From the NCBI RefSeq assembly GCF_003719195.1, contig NZ_CP024996.1, forward strand, positions 5,146,001 to 5,210,000: DNA of 64,000 nucleotides. The letters are read 5' to 3'. How positions within the stretch are numbered: the stretch's first letter is position 1; every line of letters begins with the position of its first letter. The notes under the pieces are model-generated. The model ran no database searches. It saw only the letters and a program-made list of their open reading frames with translations, and was not told the DNA's origin. Source of the DNA: Herbaspirillum rubrisubalbicans. Lineage in GTDB: Bacteria; Pseudomonadota; Gammaproteobacteria; Burkholderiales; Burkholderiaceae_D. A program made the position numbers and the translations under genes. Positions 61,541 to 64,000 of this stretch are shown here, piece by piece.

Positions 61541-63739
61541 TCAAAAGGCGTAACGGGCGCGGCGCTTGGCATCGCGGTCTTGCAACCAGCCGATGACCAG
61601 CGTGCGCACGCGTTGGCGCAGGCGATCCATACGGCTCGGGTTGCTGATGATCTCGGCGCGGAAGAAAGAGGGGCACAGCACTGCCGCGTGCGAGACCTCG
61701 CCGCACAGGCCGCAACCGACGCAACTATCGACCACGGTGGCCACCGGGTCGCGCCGCAGCGGATCGGGATTGCTCTTGATGGACAGCGAGGGACAGCCGG
61801 AGAGACGGATGCAGGAATGGTCGCCGGTGCAAGTCTCGGGATCGACGCCGAAACGTTCACGCACCACGCGCTGACCGGCGGCGATGGCCTTGCGCACCTT
61901 GGGTTTTTCGCGGCGCTGCAGGTTGAGCATACATTCGCTTTGCGCCACCAAGACCTTGGGGCCCTTCTCGCTGGTGGTAAGAGCTTCGCGCAGGGTGCTG
62001 GTCATGCGTTTCAAGTCATAGGTGCGCTTGATGGTGCGTACCCACTTCACCCCCACGCCCTTGACTGCAGCCTCGATCTCGTGACCGGTGCTGCGGGTCG
62101 CGTTGAGGGCGCGCGAGGACAGGATGTCCTGGCCGCCCGTGGCCGAGGTGTAGTTGTTGTCGATGATGATGGTGAGGTTGTCGCTCTGGTTGAAGACCGC
62201 GTTGGCCACGCCACTGGTCAAACCGTTGTGCCAGAAACCGCCATCGCCCATCACCGAGATGGCGCGCTTGCCCGCCGGCGCATTGAGCGCAGCCGCACCG
62301 GCGCCACCCAGGCCGTAACCCATGGTGGTGTTGCCCAGGTTGAAGGGCGGCAGGATGGAGAACAGGTGGCAACCGATGTCGGCGCTGATGTGGTGCTCGC
62401 CCAGTTCGCGCTCCACCAGTTTCATGGCGGTGAAGATGGGACGCTCGGGACAGCCGGTGCAAAATCCCGGTGGCCGCGCATGGACCGACTGGTCCAGCGT
62501 GGGCAGCTTGGCCTCGGTGATGGTCTTGCTGGTGGCATTTGCATCGGCGATGGGAATGACGCGCGCGGCGGCGGCCACGGTGGCCGGTACCGATGCCGGC
62601 TGCGCCGCGATGATCTGGTAACGCTCCAGGAATTCGCGCACCCCGGCCAGCACGGTGGCGGTGTTGTATTCACCGGCCAGGGGCAGCAGGTCCTTGCCGT
62701 GCAGCAGCGTACTGGAACCAAGCTGGCGCAGGATGTTGGCCACGTTCTGCTCGACGAAGTTGGGCTGGCCTTCTTCCAGGACCAGGATGGCGCGCTTGCT
62801 CTGGCAGAAACGCTCGAACTCAGCATCCACCAGGGGATAGGCCACGTTCATCACATACAGCGGGATCTTCGATTCACCGAACACGTCGGCCAGGCCCAGC
62901 TGTTCCAGGGCGCGGATCAGGGTGTTGTAGTTGCCACCCTGCAAGGCGATGCCGACGTCGGCGGCATCTTCCGAGAAGAACTCGTTGAGCTGGCGGGAGC
63001 GAATGAACTCGATGGCAGCCGGCCAGCGCTGTTCCACCTTTTCCTTTTCATGCAGGAAGCTGGCCGGTGGCAAGACGATGCGACTCAGGTCGCGCGTCGG
63101 GTTTTCCAGCGCATCCTTGACGGTGAAGGCCGGACGGCGGTTGGCCGAGGTGACGAACTGGCCATGTACGTGGCAGGAGCGGATACGCATCTGCAACATC
63201 ACCGGCGTGCTGCTGGCTTCGGACAGATCGAAGCCATCCTTGACCGCCTGCACGATGCAAGGCAGGTTGGGACGCGGATCGAGCAGCCACATCTGCGACT
63301 TCATGGCAAAGGCATGGCTGCGTTCCTGCATGATGGAGGAACCCTCGCCATAGTCCTCGCCGACGATGATGAGCGCGCCGCCCAGCACCCCGCCCGAGGC
63401 CAGGTTGGCCAGGGCGTCCGACGCCACGTTGGTGCCCACGGTGGCCTTGAAGGTGACCGCGCCGCGCAGCGGATAGTTGACCGAGGCGGCCAGGGTGGCC
63501 GCAGCAGTGGCTTCGCTGGCGCTGTTTTCGAAACGGATGCCATGTTCGGCCAGGATGTCCTGGGCATCGGCCAGCACATCCATCAGGTGCGAAATCGGCG
63601 CGCCCTGGTAACCGGCCACGTAGGCCACGCCGGATTCCAGCAAAGCCTTGGTGACGGCGAGAATGCCCTCGCCACTGAATACTTCTCCTGCGCCCAGGCG
63701 CAGTTTCTTGACTTCTTCTACGAATGATCGCTCGGCCAT
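61541..63739 (-). CDS. Indolepyruvate ferredoxin oxidoreductase alpha subunit (IorA-like)
   Basis: 732 residues from ATG 63739 (GGGGA upstream; an ATG at 63769 lacks a ribosome-binding site). The N-terminal pyrimidine domain has AYVAGYQGAPISHLMDVL. The ThDP-binding domain has GFCTGCPERPIFTAM, GDGGFWHNGLTSGVANAVFNQSDNLTIIIDNNY. The C-terminus has cysteine clusters for two 4Fe-4S centres (CTGDHSCIRLSGCPS and CVGCGLCGEVSHAAVLCPS). It decarboxylates an aryl-pyruvate or arylglyoxylate to an acyl-CoA and reduces ferredoxin. First gene of the catabolic operon. Confidence 0.9.
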   Translation of the reverse strand: MAERSFVEEVKKLRLGAGEVFSGEGILAVTKALLESGVAYVAGYQGAPISHLMDVLADAQDILAEHGIRFENSASEATAAATLAASVNYPLRGAVTFKATVGTNVASDALANLASGGVLGGALIIVGEDYGEGSSIMQERSHAFAMKSQMWLLDPRPNLPCIVQAVKDGFDLSEASSTPVMLQMRIRSCHVHGQFVTSANRRPAFTVKDALENPTRDLSRIVLPPASFLHEKEKVEQRWPAAIEFIRSRQLNEFFSEDAADVGIALQGGNYNTLIRALEQLGLADVFGESKIPLYVMNVAYPLVDAEFERFCQSKRAILVLEEGQPNFVEQNVANILRQLGSSTLLHGKDLLPLAGEYNTATVLAGVREFLERYQIIAAQPASVPATVAAAARVIPIADANATSKTITEAKLPTLDQSVHARPPGFCTGCPERPIFTAMKLVERELGEHHISADIGCHLFSILPPFNLGNTTMGYGLGGAGAAALNAPAGKRAISVMGDGGFWHNGLTSGVANAVFNQSDNLTIIIDNNYTSATGGQDILSSRALNATRSTGHEIEAAVKGVGVKWVRTIKRTYDLKRMTSTLREALTTSEKGPKVLVAQSECMLNLQRREKPKVRKAIAAGQRVVRERFGVDPETCTGDHSCIRLSGCPSLSIKSNPDPLRRDPVATVVDSCVGCGLCGEVSHAAVLCPSFFRAEIISNPSRMDRLRQRVRTLVIGWLQDRDAKRRARYAF

Positions 63740-63818
63740 CGTGGTCCCCGTGTGCAGTGAATACGGCATGAAACGTCTATGGATTGCACTTTCGTTTCTC
63801 GGGACGCTTGCGTCAATA

Positions 63819-63832
63819 CATGATTAATCATG
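63819..63832. promoter_or_regulatory. Perfect palindrome, candidate operator of the aryl-CoA/gentisate operon
   Basis: CATGATTAATCATG is a perfect 14-bp palindrome, 80 bases before the first gene, in an AT-richer spot. Size and symmetry fit a MarR-type operator, and the operon ends with a MarR gene. Binding is not shown. The rest of 63740-64000 has no supported gene. Confidence 0.5.
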
Positions 63833-64000
63833 CATTATGAGTTTTGGCAGAGGCTGGATAAAAGGCGCATTACGGGGATAGAAATGCAGGAAGTTGCCTG
63901 TCTGCCACCGTCGCCTATGGGGTTCTGTCAGTTTCCCTACTGGCCTTTAACAGAGCGGAAAGTAAATGGTTTATTCCAGTTGATTGTTGCCCGACAACTT

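Noticed and set aside
58174..63727. Long plus-strand frames (542 and 779 codons)
   Set aside because: Antisense to the hydroxylase and IorA-like genes, which have clear motifs and operon structure.

Overview
The window looks like a chromosomal segment of a GC-rich betaproteobacterium, most likely Oxalobacteraceae (Herbaspirillum-like). This is inferred from high GC coding bias, dense antisense open frames, the folate/tRNA-thiolation/glmU-lrp-glmS backbone and the type of catabolic cargo. It is not proven by any marker gene such as rRNA.

Layout. 1-13569 is mostly backbone: an SDR reductase and folB, a higBA toxin-antitoxin pair, a YitT membrane protein with an aromatic aminotransferase, ttcA, an isolated CDP-glucose dehydratase and a glycosyltransferase, glmU, an lrp/asnC regulator and glmS. 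An IS1182-type insertion sequence (9467-11032) sits exactly in a palindromic terminator between glmU and lrp and is flanked by two copies of it. Directly after glmS, at the classical attTn7 position, lies an AT-richer tniQ/tnsD-type gene with no tnsABC. It is the remnant of a Tn7-like element, whose far end is fused to a truncated MFS gene. 15102-18600 is a decayed aromatic (mandelate/benzoylformate-like) cluster: half an MFS transporter, an intact aldehyde dehydrogenase and an N-terminally deleted benzoylformate decarboxylase. Then follow an AraC regulator, a Fur-family regulator, a tripartite RND drug-type efflux operon, a 272-bp MITE-like fold-back element, a Fur-box-controlled TonB siderophore receptor with two small unknown genes, and a czcICBA-type heavy-metal efflux operon.

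36680-38723 holds a second YitT protein and a NasR-type ANTAR antiterminator. 38741-51807 contains a guanidine-utilisation module: allophanate hydrolase, a urea/guanidine carboxylase, two DUF1989 proteins, an ABC ATPase and permease on the minus strand, and a substrate-binding protein plus putative porin on the plus strand. Each divergent arm starts with a sigma-54 type promoter followed by a guanidine-I (ykkC) riboswitch. The combination implies nitrogen-limitation control plus direct guanidine sensing of uptake and breakdown to ammonia and CO2.

53136-63739 is a compact minus-strand catabolic operon: IorA-like and IorB-like 2-oxoacid oxidoreductase, acyl-CoA thioesterase, two-domain salicylyl-CoA/2-aminobenzoyl-CoA hydroxylase, gentisate 1,2-dioxygenase, FAH-family hydrolase, nitrilase and maleate isomerase, with a MarR regulator at its end. 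It suggests a route aryl-2-oxoacid to aryl-CoA to gentisyl-CoA to gentisate to maleylpyruvate to pyruvate plus maleate to fumarate. No tRNA, rRNA or CRISPR array was seen.
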